Of a DNA stretch of 35,785 bases, positions 8,527 to 16,637 are shown in pieces (within the stretch, counting starts at the first letter, position 1; every line of letters begins with the position of its first letter). The stretch comes from a virus. The notes beneath the pieces are model-generated. The model was not told where the DNA came from, did not search any database, and saw nothing but the letters and a program-made list of their open reading frames with translations. A program made the translations under genes and the position numbers. The stretch lies in the IMG/VR virus record IMGVR_UViG_3300025632_000040, positions 1-35,785 of that record; one strand, written 5' to 3'.

Positions 8527-9191
8527 TAATTCTCCAATCTATTTAATATATTTCCTAATATTCCGTTCCTTTGGATGTCGCTATATCCTAATCTACACAC
8601 ACCGACACCCTCTAGTCCATCTAACTTATCTATAATTTCTTCTAGACCACTCTTTCTGTTTAGGTCCGTTTGTCTTACGTCCCCGTTTATAATAACCTTA
8701 CTGCCCTGTCCCATTCGGGTGATAAACATTTTGATTTGTTCCCAAGTACAGTTCTGTGCTTCGTCTAATATCATATATGAATTATGAAACGTAGACCCTC
8801 GCATGATTTCTAGTGGCGCATATTTAATCTTACCTTCATTACTATAGTGTCCATAGTAAGCTCTTCCAAGGAAAAACTTGAAATTTTCTTGCATTGGCAG
8901 GAGATAAGGCGCTATCTTATCGAGAAGTTCTCCCGGTAGCGACCCTATTTCCTTACCAGTACATACCAGCGGACGGGTTACAACAACTTGGTCTATGTCT
9001 TCACGGTGTAAGTGTTCTGCTGCTATGCCCGAAGCTATGAAAGACTTACCACAGCCAGAGGGACCGGTACAGAATATCACATCGTTTTCTATGATTGCTC
9101 TTATATAGTCTTTTTGTCTGGGTGTTTTAGCCTCTACTATTTTAACTTTTTGTGGTGCTAAGTTTTCTTTTCTGGTTTTTCTCTTGGTCAT
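8526..9191 (-). CDS. phoH: PhoH-like ATPase
   Basis: A 221-residue P-loop protein. Walker A is GPSGCGKS at 43-50, and Walker B is SYMILDEAQNCT near residue 140. GSKVIINGDVRQTDL follows as a helicase-like sensor motif. All are diagnostic of PhoH, an RNA-associated ATPase related to superfamily I helicases. PhoH is widespread in marine phages; its role in infection is debated (RNA metabolism or phosphate stress). It lies 21 bp downstream of dUTPase in the same operon. Confidence 0.92.
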   Translation of the reverse strand: MTKRKTRKENLAPQKVKIVEAKTPRQKDYIRAIIENDVIFCTGPSGCGKSFIASGIAAEHLHREDIDQVVVTRPLVCTGKEIGSLPGELLDKIAPYLLPMQENFKFFLGRAYYGHYSNEGKIKYAPLEIMRGSTFHNSYMILDEAQNCTWEQIKMFITRMGQGSKVIINGDVRQTDLNRKSGLEEIIDKLDGLEGVGVCRLGYSDIQRNGILGNILNRLEN

Positions 9192-9212
9192 CTGTTAGCC
9201 TTATTATTAGTG

Positions 9213-9725
9213 TTATGAGCCAGAACTTCCAAACCCTCCCGATCCTCTATTTGTATCGTCCAAGTTGTTTACCAACTGTAAGTCAAAATCCTCTACTTTT
9301 TGAAATACTATTTGTGCTATTCTGTCGCCTTTTTGTAACTTGTAGTCGTTATACTGAGAGTTGTATAGTATAACCCCAATATCACCTCTATAAGACGAAT
9401 CTATGACGCCAGCGAACACGTCTATTCCATGTTTATACGCCATTCCAGATCTAGGCCAAATTAACCCAACGTAACCTTCTGGAATAGCCATAGCGATCCC
9501 TGTCTTAATTAGTTTATGGCAGTGTTTTTCAATTATAGCCCCATGTAAAGCATAAAGGTCGTACCCAGCGTCCGATCTGTTTGCTTTGGTTGGGACAATT
9601 GCCATGCCGTCAAGTTTTTGCACTTTTAACTGTGGCCCATTCCAACTAGGAAATGGCGCTCTATGTTTATTTTGTGATTTTCTTAACATTTTCTCTCTGG
9701 CTAATTCATCTGGATGGGTACTCAT
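9213..9725 (-). CDS. dut: dUTPase (deoxyuridine triphosphatase)
   Basis: All five trimeric dUTPase motifs are visible in order: AGYDLYA, PRSGMAYKHGI, GVIDSSYRGDIGV, GDRIAQIVF and RGSGGFGSSG. The enzyme hydrolyses dUTP to dUMP and PPi, supplying the ThyX substrate and keeping uracil out of DNA. I use the ATG at 9725, which overlaps the RNR stop as ATGA. A GTG at 9734 sits closer to the AGGAGG ribosome site and could be the true start, adding three residues. Both are compatible with the motifs. Confidence 0.93.
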   Translation of the reverse strand: MSTHPDELAREKMLRKSQNKHRAPFPSWNGPQLKVQKLDGMAIVPTKANRSDAGYDLYALHGAIIEKHCHKLIKTGIAMAIPEGYVGLIWPRSGMAYKHGIDVFAGVIDSSYRGDIGVILYNSQYNDYKLQKGDRIAQIVFQKVEDFDLQLVNNLDDTNRGSGGFGSSGS

Positions 9726-11911
9726 ATTTCGCACTTTCCTCCTGCGCAGGCAAGCTCCTGCTCTGGTTGAACATTGTTAGTTTCCTCGATAACATTTGTA
9801 AAATCTACATCTTTATATTCACGATTCATGTCAACCCACTCTTTCCAGTTGTATACATCTTTCATGCAGTAGGTTAATTGTCTCAAGTCTCCATTGAAAT
9901 ATTTACCGGCAAATTTCTTGCATCGGTCTTTCCAAGCTTTTTTTCCATTACCTTTGATCTTTTCACCTACGCCAAGCAAGCTATCACATGCGGTCCATAG
10001 ATTGTCTTCCCAAAGCGTAAGGGCGACTTCGATCAGACCGCTAACAAACAAAGATGCGTCACCGTAGTGTGCAACTTGTTCGCTTGGCAGATATACGGTA
10101 GTAAAAGGGGCTTGAGGATAGTCTTTATCTCCAGAAATAGGAAGTAAAGAAATGCCACAGAAATATTTTCTATTCTTATAAATATACTTTTCTACTTCTT
10201 GCCATTCGTCTGGCTTAACATTGATAGTATTACTTACATTATGAACAAGCCAAGGTTGTGTACATAGTTCTTTATTAGTACCGTTAATTACCCAGTTTTG
10301 CTGTGTAGACTTTACATAGTCCAACAACTGAATAGCATCTACTGCATTTTTAGTTTTACTTCCGTCTGGAACTTCTACGCAAAAACCAACAACGTCATCG
10401 CTATCATTATTACTCCAAACGCTTTCTTCACATGCTCTAGGGTTAATTTCTTTCATGTAATTATAGATAGGTTCCATCTTATTTGCCTGTACTCGCCTAA
10501 TGTAGCGTTTGGCGTGATGTGGATGGATGCCGCTAGATGTACCAAGGATGCAGCTAGAAGTACCTTCTGGTTTGATACAGGTAGTGCGAGCGGCTTGATT
10601 GACACCGATCATTTCTGCAATCTTTTTGTTTGTTTTCTTTACAATAGTAGCGCCACGCTTTTGTGCAGTTGCGTCTAAGCAAATTTGATGCTGCTCCATT
10701 ATACCCGTCATACTTACACCAAGCAAAGCTTCTCTGGAGATAATTCTTTCTGACGCCTTGCCCAGATATTCAAACTCCGAAAAACCCGCCTGTAGAGTGC
10801 CTATGATGGTGGCGGCACGACAGGCATCAAAAAAGTCTTGTTCTGTTTTAATTTTTGCACAGTTGATTGTACTAAGATTACAAGCCTGCCATCCTGACTC
10901 TTTTGTTTTTTCGCACACAGGCCACATACCAATCTCAACGCAGGGATTGACTAGCAACTCTGTACTGTCTGACCAAACAAATCCCGGTTCTCCAAACTCT
11001 TTGACAGATTTCATTAATTCTGCGAATTGCTCTTTGCTCGTTTCGTCCCTGAGTAGAAGCGCCGAGTTATTGGATCTTCCTCTTTGTGGGTTGTCGATGA
11101 ACCAAGTTCCTGTTTTAGCGGTCGCCATCTCAGTGTCGTCAGGGCTAAATACGCAAATGGTAGCACTACGGCGGACCCCGCCAGAAATAACAGCGTCAGC
11201 GGTATGCATAACAATGTCATAAGCTTGGATGGGTGAGAGTTTTGTTTGTCCATCTTTCAATGCCTTGTCTAAAATTTTTCTAATGTTTGTAAGTGCTTTT
11301 TTAAGCGGCTCTGGTCCCGGTGCTTTGCCTCCACTAGATTTAAGGTATGCTCCAGCAGGGCGAATCTCGCTATAGTCGAAGTTTACATTCTTGCCAGAAT
11401 ATTCTACAAACAACTCTTCATCAGCAAATTGATTAAAATAACTTGATACGAGGACTCCGACAGCATCACTCCACCCCTCAATCGTGTCAGGTATGACATA
11501 TTTTTTACTTCCTTCTTTTTTAGGTAGTAATTCTGGTAGTTTGTCTATGTGGTGTTTTTGTACACTAAACCCTGTTCCACAGCCGCACAGAAGAAGATAC
11601 ATACATTCTTGAAAGAATCTTGTTCTGTCACAGAAAGATACAATGCAATTATACATTCTTGCATTGTGTTTAAAGATTGGCTTGCCGCCAAATTGTAGAG
11701 CGCGCTGACTACCAAGCACTCTCTTTTTACGCATTTGTTCGTATGCCCATTCTACTTCTGGTAATACTTCTGGTTTGTCTGCGTATTTCTCAAGCATCAT
11801 TTGCTTGACTCTATCTACAGCCTCGTTCCAAGTTTCTCTTCTTTTCTTTTCCGGTATCCATCGTGCATATTTGCTAACAAAAGTATAATCCATAAGGGAC
11901 TTCAATGACAT
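9722..11911 (-). CDS. Class II (adenosylcobalamin-dependent) ribonucleotide reductase
   Basis: A 729-residue protein of the monomeric RTPR type (Lactobacillus leichmannii style). Visible signatures are HNARMYNCIVSF, VISGGVRRSATICVFSPDD, NPCVEIGMWPVC followed by WQACNLSTINCAKI, and the redox tail Cys722-Ala-Gly-Gly-Lys-Cys727. It reduces ribonucleoside triphosphates with a B12-derived radical, so it needs host cobalamin but no oxygen and no NrdB partner. None is seen here. AGAGGAA precedes the ATG, and a sigma-70-like promoter lies just upstream, so this gene begins the long replication operon with dUTPase coupled behind it. Confidence 0.92.
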   Translation of the reverse strand: MSLKSLMDYTFVSKYARWIPEKKRRETWNEAVDRVKQMMLEKYADKPEVLPEVEWAYEQMRKKRVLGSQRALQFGGKPIFKHNARMYNCIVSFCDRTRFFQECMYLLLCGCGTGFSVQKHHIDKLPELLPKKEGSKKYVIPDTIEGWSDAVGVLVSSYFNQFADEELFVEYSGKNVNFDYSEIRPAGAYLKSSGGKAPGPEPLKKALTNIRKILDKALKDGQTKLSPIQAYDIVMHTADAVISGGVRRSATICVFSPDDTEMATAKTGTWFIDNPQRGRSNNSALLLRDETSKEQFAELMKSVKEFGEPGFVWSDSTELLVNPCVEIGMWPVCEKTKESGWQACNLSTINCAKIKTEQDFFDACRAATIIGTLQAGFSEFEYLGKASERIISREALLGVSMTGIMEQHQICLDATAQKRGATIVKKTNKKIAEMIGVNQAARTTCIKPEGTSSCILGTSSGIHPHHAKRYIRRVQANKMEPIYNYMKEINPRACEESVWSNNDSDDVVGFCVEVPDGSKTKNAVDAIQLLDYVKSTQQNWVINGTNKELCTQPWLVHNVSNTINVKPDEWQEVEKYIYKNRKYFCGISLLPISGDKDYPQAPFTTVYLPSEQVAHYGDASLFVSGLIEVALTLWEDNLWTACDSLLGVGEKIKGNGKKAWKDRCKKFAGKYFNGDLRQLTYCMKDVYNWKEWVDMNREYKDVDFTNVIEETNNVQPEQELACAGGKCEI

Positions 11912-11952
11912 TAATTTGTTCCTCTGTATATTAAATGTTTAGTAGATAGTAT

Positions 11953-11981
11953 ATTATAGATTGAGAACTGTAAAAAATCAA
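11953..11981 (-). promoter_or_regulatory. Sigma-70-like promoter for the RNR operon
   Basis: On the minus strand: TTGATT, 17 bases, then TATAAT. It lies in the only non-coding gap (about 80 bp) before the RNR start, roughly 40 bp upstream of the ATG. It does not carry the CGATA spacer block found in the right-end promoters. Confidence 0.65.
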
Positions 11982-11993
11982 GCACAATTTGTG

Positions 11994-12299
11994 TTACTGT
12001 CTCATTAATTTTGTGATGTAATTTTCTACAACCCACTCTATAATTAACTTCACGATAAGGCTAACTAGCATAGTGACAAGAGGGTTTCCTGCTATCTCTT
12101 CCTTTAGGTTTTCTTTTATATATTTTTTACATGCTTTTTTTGCTTGCGACTTTGTAAAGTCTTGAATCGCATCGCCCCTTACTGTTGCCCATTCGTCTGC
12201 GAGCAGCAGACAAGACTCGGCTATTCTTTTGTTTCTACTTCTTCCTTTAAACTTTTTTTCAATATCTAAACCTACTGTAGTTTTAATTTCACTGTTCAT
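11994..12299 (-). CDS. Hypothetical protein with C-terminal hydrophobic helix, 101 aa
   Basis: The N-terminal 70 residues are basic and helical. Residues about 76-95 (LVTMLVSLIVKLIIEWVVEN) form a hydrophobic helix long enough for a tail-anchored membrane segment. It is the last gene of the lysis/envelope-like block before the RNR promoter and overlaps its upstream neighbour by 11 bp. No family recognised. Confidence 0.68.
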   Translation of the reverse strand: MNSEIKTTVGLDIEKKFKGRSRNKRIAESCLLLADEWATVRGDAIQDFTKSQAKKACKKYIKENLKEEIAGNPLVTMLVSLIVKLIIEWVVENYITKLMRQ

Positions 12300-12576
12300 T
12301 TTCTAACCACTCGTATTTAAAAGGTATATTAGGGAAGTAATCCAGTTTAAGTATCCCGCCGTCTTCCCTTAGCTCGATACCTTCTACGGTTAATTTAAGT
12401 CTTATTATCTTTTTTATTGTTACCGTTGGTTGATTTTCCTGAAAGTCTATAACGATAGACTCGTCATTCTTATATATGTCTATAGAGGTTTCACTCTGAA
12501 CCTTCAGGGTAAAGTCTAAGATTTTTAGACCGTCTTCGGAAAAGATAGAAGACATCGCTTGGTATGGATTCACCAT
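12289..12576 (-). CDS. Hypothetical beta-rich protein, 95 aa
   Basis: Short alternating hydrophobic strands (IDIYKNDESIVIDFQEN, VTIKKIIRLKLTVEGIEL) suggest a small beta sandwich or barrel. There is no signal peptide and no cysteine. The ATG overlaps the thioredoxin-like gene stop region by 7 bp. Function unknown. Confidence 0.68.
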   Translation of the reverse strand: MVNPYQAMSSIFSEDGLKILDFTLKVQSETSIDIYKNDESIVIDFQENQPTVTIKKIIRLKLTVEGIELREDGGILKLDYFPNIPFKYEWLENEQ

Positions 12577-13304
12577 TGGTTATACATACGTCCTACAGTT
12601 TCAGCAGACTGATAACCAGTTTTATGGGATTTATATTTACCGTTTACCATTAGAACAAACTCAGGCACTACCCTAGTTTGTTTATTAAACATTAGCTGTT
12701 TGTTAGATGGTTTGTCGATGTCTACAATCCTTATCATGGCCTCTGGCTCTTCTGAAATCTTCCACTTAGGGTTGGTTTTAAATCTTGCCAACTCTTTTTG
12801 TTTCCAACTCTGGCAGGGTCCACACCAACTTGCTGTAAAAAATAATATTTGTTTTTTCTTAGATTTATTTAAACCATCTTGTTGATCTATTCCAGACTCT
12901 TTGCGTTCTTGTTCTCTGACTACCTGAGAAACCACAAGAGGGGGCGTCTGTTCTTTTTTTTTTAGATCCCCCACTTGCGGTATTTGTTTAACTTCCTGTT
13001 GGGTTACGGGTTTGGCGGGTCTACACTGACAGCCCTCTGGACTCTCTGAGCAGGGACATGGCGTTTTATGACCATCTCCGTGGATAAGTTCTTTCGTGCC
13101 GTTACATTCGCATTCATTTTGAACATCACCTCCCTCCGTGTCAAACGATTTCTCGTTGACAATAAAAGCTACAAAACCTTCTGACCTTGCCTTATCAATA
13201 CTAAATTCTGTTGGTAGTGCTGAATTTCCAGCACCAACAAAAATAGACAAAGCAAACACTATTAAGACTACTACAGTAGTAGTGCTTAGTTGTAAGTTTT
13301 TCAT
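12570..13304 (-). CDS. Membrane-anchored thioredoxin-fold protein with Cys-rich insert
   Basis: A 244-residue protein. Residues 7-25 form an N-terminal signal or anchor helix. A Cys-rich module follows with Cys65, 67, 83, 85, 92 and 94, around HGDGHKTPCPC. Residues 150-244 are a thioredoxin domain with the active site Trp160-Cys-Gly-Pro-Cys164 and a cis-Pro candidate at VVPEF (Pro214). This predicts a periplasmic or envelope oxidoreductase. The six paired cysteines before the redox domain could be substrate, metal site or electron relay. It is coupled by ATGA to the peptidase gene. Confidence 0.82.
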   Translation of the reverse strand: MKNLQLSTTTVVVLIVFALSIFVGAGNSALPTEFSIDKARSEGFVAFIVNEKSFDTEGGDVQNECECNGTKELIHGDGHKTPCPCSESPEGCQCRPAKPVTQQEVKQIPQVGDLKKKEQTPPLVVSQVVREQERKESGIDQQDGLNKSKKKQILFFTASWCGPCQSWKQKELARFKTNPKWKISEEPEAMIRIVDIDKPSNKQLMFNKQTRVVPEFVLMVNGKYKSHKTGYQSAETVGRMYNQW

Positions 13305-14209
13305 ATTATTCTCGTATTTAGTTCGCGGGGTTTAAAACCTTCATATCCACTAAACGCCCAAGAGTCACCTTTCTTGAGAATACGTCTTTCTATTTCGTCT
13401 GCGTCAACCCAGAATGATCCATCTGGCTGATCGTTTCTTTTTGGTCCACCATTCCAAGTACCCCAAGAGTTTTGAACAAGCACTCCGGGACGTTTGTACT
13501 CGTCGTCTACGCCCAATATAGACATTTGATGCGCCCAACTACCTTTTGGCGAAGCGAATCCTTCGCTATCTCTTCTAGAGCTAAACCCTTGACTGCTTGC
13601 TATTGTAACGGCATATCCGTTAGAAATCAAGTCTCTAACTTCTTCGTATGTAGTTACTTTTGAGACGGTTAATATAGGGTGTTGTTTCGCTTTTGGTATT
13701 AAAGATTTAGGAACCCCTGCGCCCCCTCTTCCCCAACTTCTTGCTTTTGAGCCACTATAAGTTGTTAGGTCTACGTTTCCGTATTTACCTCTTGGTAGCG
13801 CTCCGTACTCGTTTACATATCTTGCCGCCCAAGCGCCAATAGATCCGTCTCCACGTATTCTACCTTTGCCTATCTGAACGCGACTTCCTGCATAAATATC
13901 TTCTGTTGCAGTTTCCGCTACCCATTCTTCAAATTCTTTATTTAGAATTATGTCTACAGATTTAACAGCATCTACAGCATAAGCCGCCCCTTGAGCAACG
14001 CAGTCGCCAACGGTTTGTTTTCTTTTTGGAAATTTGCCGCCAGAAGCTTGCTTGATATAGTCGTAGAGTAAAACTTTCTTCCCTTTACCTGAACCCTTTA
14101 TGGGAGTCCAAACATCTTGAAATACGGGAAATGGTAAGTCGTTCATTACCGCCTCTACCGCTGCCGGATCATCAACCCAGCCGTCATTACCGCCAAGAAA
14201 TTCACTCAT
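13301..14209 (-). CDS. Papain-family (C1-like) cysteine peptidase
   Basis: A 302-residue protein with the papain catalytic order: TVGDCVAQ with nucleophile Cys70 (preceded by Gln65 as oxyanion candidate), His227 in GSWAHQMSILGVDD, and Asn247 in VLVQNSWGTW, where Asn-Ser-Trp-Gly is the family signature. There is no signal peptide and only a short possible propeptide. Phage copies are uncommon. Possible roles are capsid maturation, host protein cleavage or cell-envelope degradation. Adjacent holin-like and anchored thioredoxin-like genes favour an envelope role, by inference only. Confidence 0.85.
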   Translation of the reverse strand: MSEFLGGNDGWVDDPAAVEAVMNDLPFPVFQDVWTPIKGSGKGKKVLLYDYIKQASGGKFPKRKQTVGDCVAQGAAYAVDAVKSVDIILNKEFEEWVAETATEDIYAGSRVQIGKGRIRGDGSIGAWAARYVNEYGALPRGKYGNVDLTTYSGSKARSWGRGGAGVPKSLIPKAKQHPILTVSKVTTYEEVRDLISNGYAVTIASSQGFSSRRDSEGFASPKGSWAHQMSILGVDDEYKRPGVLVQNSWGTWNGGPKRNDQPDGSFWVDADEIERRILKKGDSWAFSGYEGFKPRELNTRII

Positions 14210-14624
14210 ATTTAGTTGCCTCTGCTAAAGACTTAAATATATTGGCGAAGTCTTTTCTTTGTTGGTCTGTAGTCAGCGGTTTTGGCTGATTGTAACCAAC
14301 GGAAACAAGATATTCTGAAACGGCATCAGTAAACGCTGGGTACTTTTCTCTATTCCAACCGTATGACGATTGAACTCTACCAAGAATGGGATCAAACTGC
14401 TGTGTTGCTTGTAAAGACTTGCAGTTGTTTAAATATTCAGCAGAGCCAGCAAAAAGTTTGTAAATAGTTAGCTTATCTTCTTTAGATTCTATGGAAGAGA
14501 AAGCTTGAGATACATTACCTATAGCGGAATCGTTCGCTACAACCTGTGGGGTTGCGGCTGTATAGTTTTCATAGCCCGCAACGCCCACAAGTATCGCTAC
14601 AATTAAGATTGCTTTACTTTTCAT
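14202..14624 (-). CDS. Hypothetical secreted or anchored protein, 140 aa
   Basis: Residues 1-17 (MKSKAILIVAILVGVAG) form a signal or anchor helix. The remainder is soluble and helical, with IESKEDKLTIYKLFAGSAEYLNNCKSL and RKDFANIFKSLAEATKYE. One Cys is present. It precedes the peptidase and overlaps it by 8 bp. It may act with the peptidase in the envelope; no family recognised. Confidence 0.7.
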   Translation of the reverse strand: MKSKAILIVAILVGVAGYENYTAATPQVVANDSAIGNVSQAFSSIESKEDKLTIYKLFAGSAEYLNNCKSLQATQQFDPILGRVQSSYGWNREKYPAFTDAVSEYLVSVGYNQPKPLTTDQQRKDFANIFKSLAEATKYE

Positions 14625-14961
14625 CTAATTCTCCAGAAAATATTAGTGTATTTAACTTTACAACTAAATCAAAAGCTTCTTCTGACTCTATTTCTTTTGC
14701 TCTATCTTTTAAGTAGTTTAAAGCTTTAAAGTCTTCGTAGTCCTTGTTGTTTTCTGCTTCCTCGTCTTCTGAGTCTTGTTCTGGAAGTTCAAAGTTTAGA
14801 ACAAGGTTTAGAATCTTTGGACCCAGTATAACCAGTGCGCCCACCCCAGCAACGGCAACCTGAATCATAGCCTGAGAGGTTAAGCCGTCAGAAAAAAACT
14901 GCTTAAAGATTAAAAGACCGAACGACCAACACAAAAGAGCCACACCTATTAGTAAATCCAT
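14614..14961 (-). CDS. Two-helix membrane protein, 115 aa
   Basis: Two hydrophobic helices lie at about residues 3-20 and 31-54. A highly acidic linker (EQDSEDEEAENNKDYED) and a cytoplasmic-type helical tail follow. The layout suits a small inner-membrane protein and may pair with the holin-like gene one base upstream in the operon. No named family. Confidence 0.7.
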   Translation of the reverse strand: MDLLIGVALLCWSFGLLIFKQFFSDGLTSQAMIQVAVAGVGALVILGPKILNLVLNFELPEQDSEDEEAENNKDYEDFKALNYLKDRAKEIESEEAFDLVVKLNTLIFSGELDEK

Positions 14962-14962
14962 T

Positions 14963-15202
14963 TTACTCTCCTTCTGGTGAGTCGGGTTTTACTTCTTCTT
15001 TTGAGTTATCTTTTGCCCATTTAACAATCGTGTCTAATACCAAGGTGACGATTGGAATAACTAGCGCTGTGTACGTTCCTAAGTCAATAATATGAAGATT
15101 ATTCATAATATATGTGATAAACGCCGCCACTGCAACAAGTAGCCCGTTTTTCAAAACATTCATCAAATCGCCAGTGTTTATCTTAAATTTGTCCGAACCC
15201 AT
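14963..15202 (-). CDS. Holin-like membrane protein, 79 aa
   Basis: A short N terminus, a hydrophobic helix at about 17-36 (LKNGLLVAVAAFITYIMNNL), a short turn, a second helix at about 40-60, and a charged C-terminal tail (KWAKDNSKEEVKPDSPEGE). This topology and size are typical of class II holins. Context supports lysis: other small membrane proteins and a peptidase follow. No endolysin is recognisable in this window, so the call stays provisional. Confidence 0.62.
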   Translation of the reverse strand: MGSDKFKINTGDLMNVLKNGLLVAVAAFITYIMNNLHIIDLGTYTALVIPIVTLVLDTIVKWAKDNSKEEVKPDSPEGE

Positions 15203-15203
15203 T

Positions 15204-15758
15204 TCATTCTCCTTCTAAGTAAATTAAAAAACCAAAATTCTTGTTGTTGTCTCTGTATGGGAATCCTGTGTACTTTATCTTCTTTCCTTCCGTAGAAACA
15301 GTTTCAAATTTTAATTCTCTAAGTTTTTCTGAACATGATTCAAATTCTCTTAGGAAATTTTCTCTTTGAGGTTCGTCTATGTATGAAACCCAGTCTAATC
15401 CCTTTAAATTCTTTGTACCCATCACATTGTGGAATTGTTCATTTGCCCACAATATGTTTCCACCTTCGTCTACTTCTAGTATTGCTTTCTCTATGTTATA
15501 AAATATTGCTTTGGATCTTTTGTCTAGCATGACTTGACGACGATCAATTCTGTTGACCGTATCTTTTATTGAAGATCCACCATTTGTTGTTAGTTCTTTT
15601 TTAATATCTTCTACAGAAGATACTAAAGTTTGTTGATTTTTATACAGTCTTATGGTTGGTTTTATTATGTATTTCCAGCCCCAAGCCAAGCTTGCGCAGA
15701 GTCCTCCCGCCAGCGATAATACTATTCCTACTATCTCTAAACTCATACCAAAATTCAT
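15204..15758 (-). CDS. Membrane-anchored PAS-domain protein
   Basis: The frame opens four codons earlier at a TTG, but the ATG at 15758 has GGAG six bases upstream, so I use it (184 aa). One transmembrane helix lies near residues 6-28. A coiled region follows, then from about residue 85 a PAS domain: KAILEVDEGGNILWANEQFHNVMG, then GLDWVSYIDEPQRENFLREF and a C-terminal beta-sheet. PAS domains sense ligands, redox state or light and mediate dimerisation. There is no kinase, cyclase or DNA-binding output. It is first in the lysis-like block, so it might gate membrane or lysis timing. Confidence 0.8.
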   Translation of the reverse strand: MNFGMSLEIVGIVLSLAGGLCASLAWGWKYIIKPTIRLYKNQQTLVSSVEDIKKELTTNGGSSIKDTVNRIDRRQVMLDKRSKAIFYNIEKAILEVDEGGNILWANEQFHNVMGTKNLKGLDWVSYIDEPQRENFLREFESCSEKLRELKFETVSTEGKKIKYTGFPYRDNNKNFGFLIYLEGE

Positions 15759-15770
15759 TTGTATCTCCAA

Positions 15771-15799
15771 GAAAATACCCCTCCCCGAAAGGAGGGGCG
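15771..15799 (-). terminator. Rho-independent terminator after the virion-protein gene
   Basis: The minus strand has CCCCTCC, a six-base TTTCGG loop and GGAGGGG (perfect 7-bp GC stem), followed by TATTTTC. It lies 28 bp after the stop of the 15827-16561 gene and just before the PAS-gene ribosome site, separating the two units. Confidence 0.85.
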
Positions 15800-15826
15800 T
15801 TTATGCTGCTTAATAAAGATTAAGTA

Positions 15827-16561
15827 TTAAGCTTCACGTAAATTCTTGGCTTTGTACTCATCAGTTGTTGGAGCAGCAAGTGCGCCAAAGTGGTAAGTAA
15901 GTTCACCGGGAACTGCCTTACTAGGAGCAATCTCAGCCTTCTCAGCAGCACTACCGTCAGCAGGATTGACCATAGTAGATGCATTACCTGCATTGCTACC
16001 TTTGGTGCGACCCGGAACGATATTTGTGCTAGGCACAGCGTAGATGTCAAATGCTTCGTCTGCTTTAGATCCAATAAGTCTGTCAGTAGTTTTGGTTCTA
16101 CCAACCTTAGTCGCAACATCATTAGATCCACCATCAGAGTTAACAATCTCTCTAGCTGGACTGGCGAGACGAGTGTTTGCGCTTCCTGCAAGAGTGGTCG
16201 TTACGTTTCCACCCTGCATAACCCACTGGGTTGCGCTAGCGTTGAAACCCAAGACTGCGCCGTCAGCGACATTTGCTGCAATAGCTCCAGAAACACCAAC
16301 TCTATCCGTTGTCGCAGCGCCAGTACCAGCGTTTGCTACAACTTTAGAGCCAATTCTTCTTTCGCCAAGGTTATCAGCTAAAGTATTGATGGAAAGATCG
16401 TTAGTTACTGGGCTGTCTGAAGCCTTGTTTCCAGCTTTGATGATTGTACCACCATCAACGACAGCGCCGGATACTGTGTTGGTAATGTCATAACCAGCAG
16501 CAAAAGTTGCGCCTTTTGTACCAGCCAAAAAAGCAGAGCCGTACCTTGAAGGTAATGCCAT
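15827..16561 (-). CDS. Probable virion structural/decoration protein, 244 aa
   Basis: A low-complexity Gly/Ala/Thr/Val/Asn-rich sequence with almost no Cys or Trp and many short beta-type repeats (GERRIGSKVVANAGTG, TDRLIGSKADEAFDIYAVPSTN). The composition is typical of phage decoration, tail-tube or fibre proteins. It sits alone between an AT-rich leader with AAGGAG seven bases before the ATG and a strong terminator. Its codons are visibly richer in G/C than its neighbours. These point to high expression. The precise structural role cannot be told from sequence. Confidence 0.68.
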   Translation of the reverse strand: MALPSRYGSAFLAGTKGATFAAGYDITNTVSGAVVDGGTIIKAGNKASDSPVTNDLSINTLADNLGERRIGSKVVANAGTGAATTDRVGVSGAIAANVADGAVLGFNASATQWVMQGGNVTTTLAGSANTRLASPAREIVNSDGGSNDVATKVGRTKTTDRLIGSKADEAFDIYAVPSTNIVPGRTKGSNAGNASTMVNPADGSAAEKAEIAPSKAVPGELTYHFGALAAPTTDEYKAKNLREA

Positions 16562-16631
16562 ATCTAAACTCCTTAGAGTTAAATTTTATTTTCCTGTGTA
16601 TCCCGTAAAATGTTATTCCTATTTCCTTATT

Positions 16632-16637
16632 ATTATA
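16632..16637 (-). promoter_or_regulatory. Possible late promoter (-10-like TATAAT) for the virion-protein gene
   Basis: TGTATAATAATAAGG lies at the end of the sigma-factor gene, about 70 bp upstream of the virion-protein start. No convincing -35 box is present at 16-18 bases. A -10-only site is what a T4 gp55-like late sigma factor would use, and a sigma-like gene ends right here. Weak evidence. Confidence 0.35.

Noticed and set aside
10758-11222. Plus-strand open frame of 154 codons inside the reductase gene
   Set aside because: It lies wholly within a gene with class II RNR motifs on the other strand.
15890-16381. Plus-strand open frame of 163 codons inside the virion-protein gene
   Set aside because: It is the antisense of a G/C-rich coding region; its Ser/Cys-rich translation matches no protein style, and everything around it is on the minus strand.
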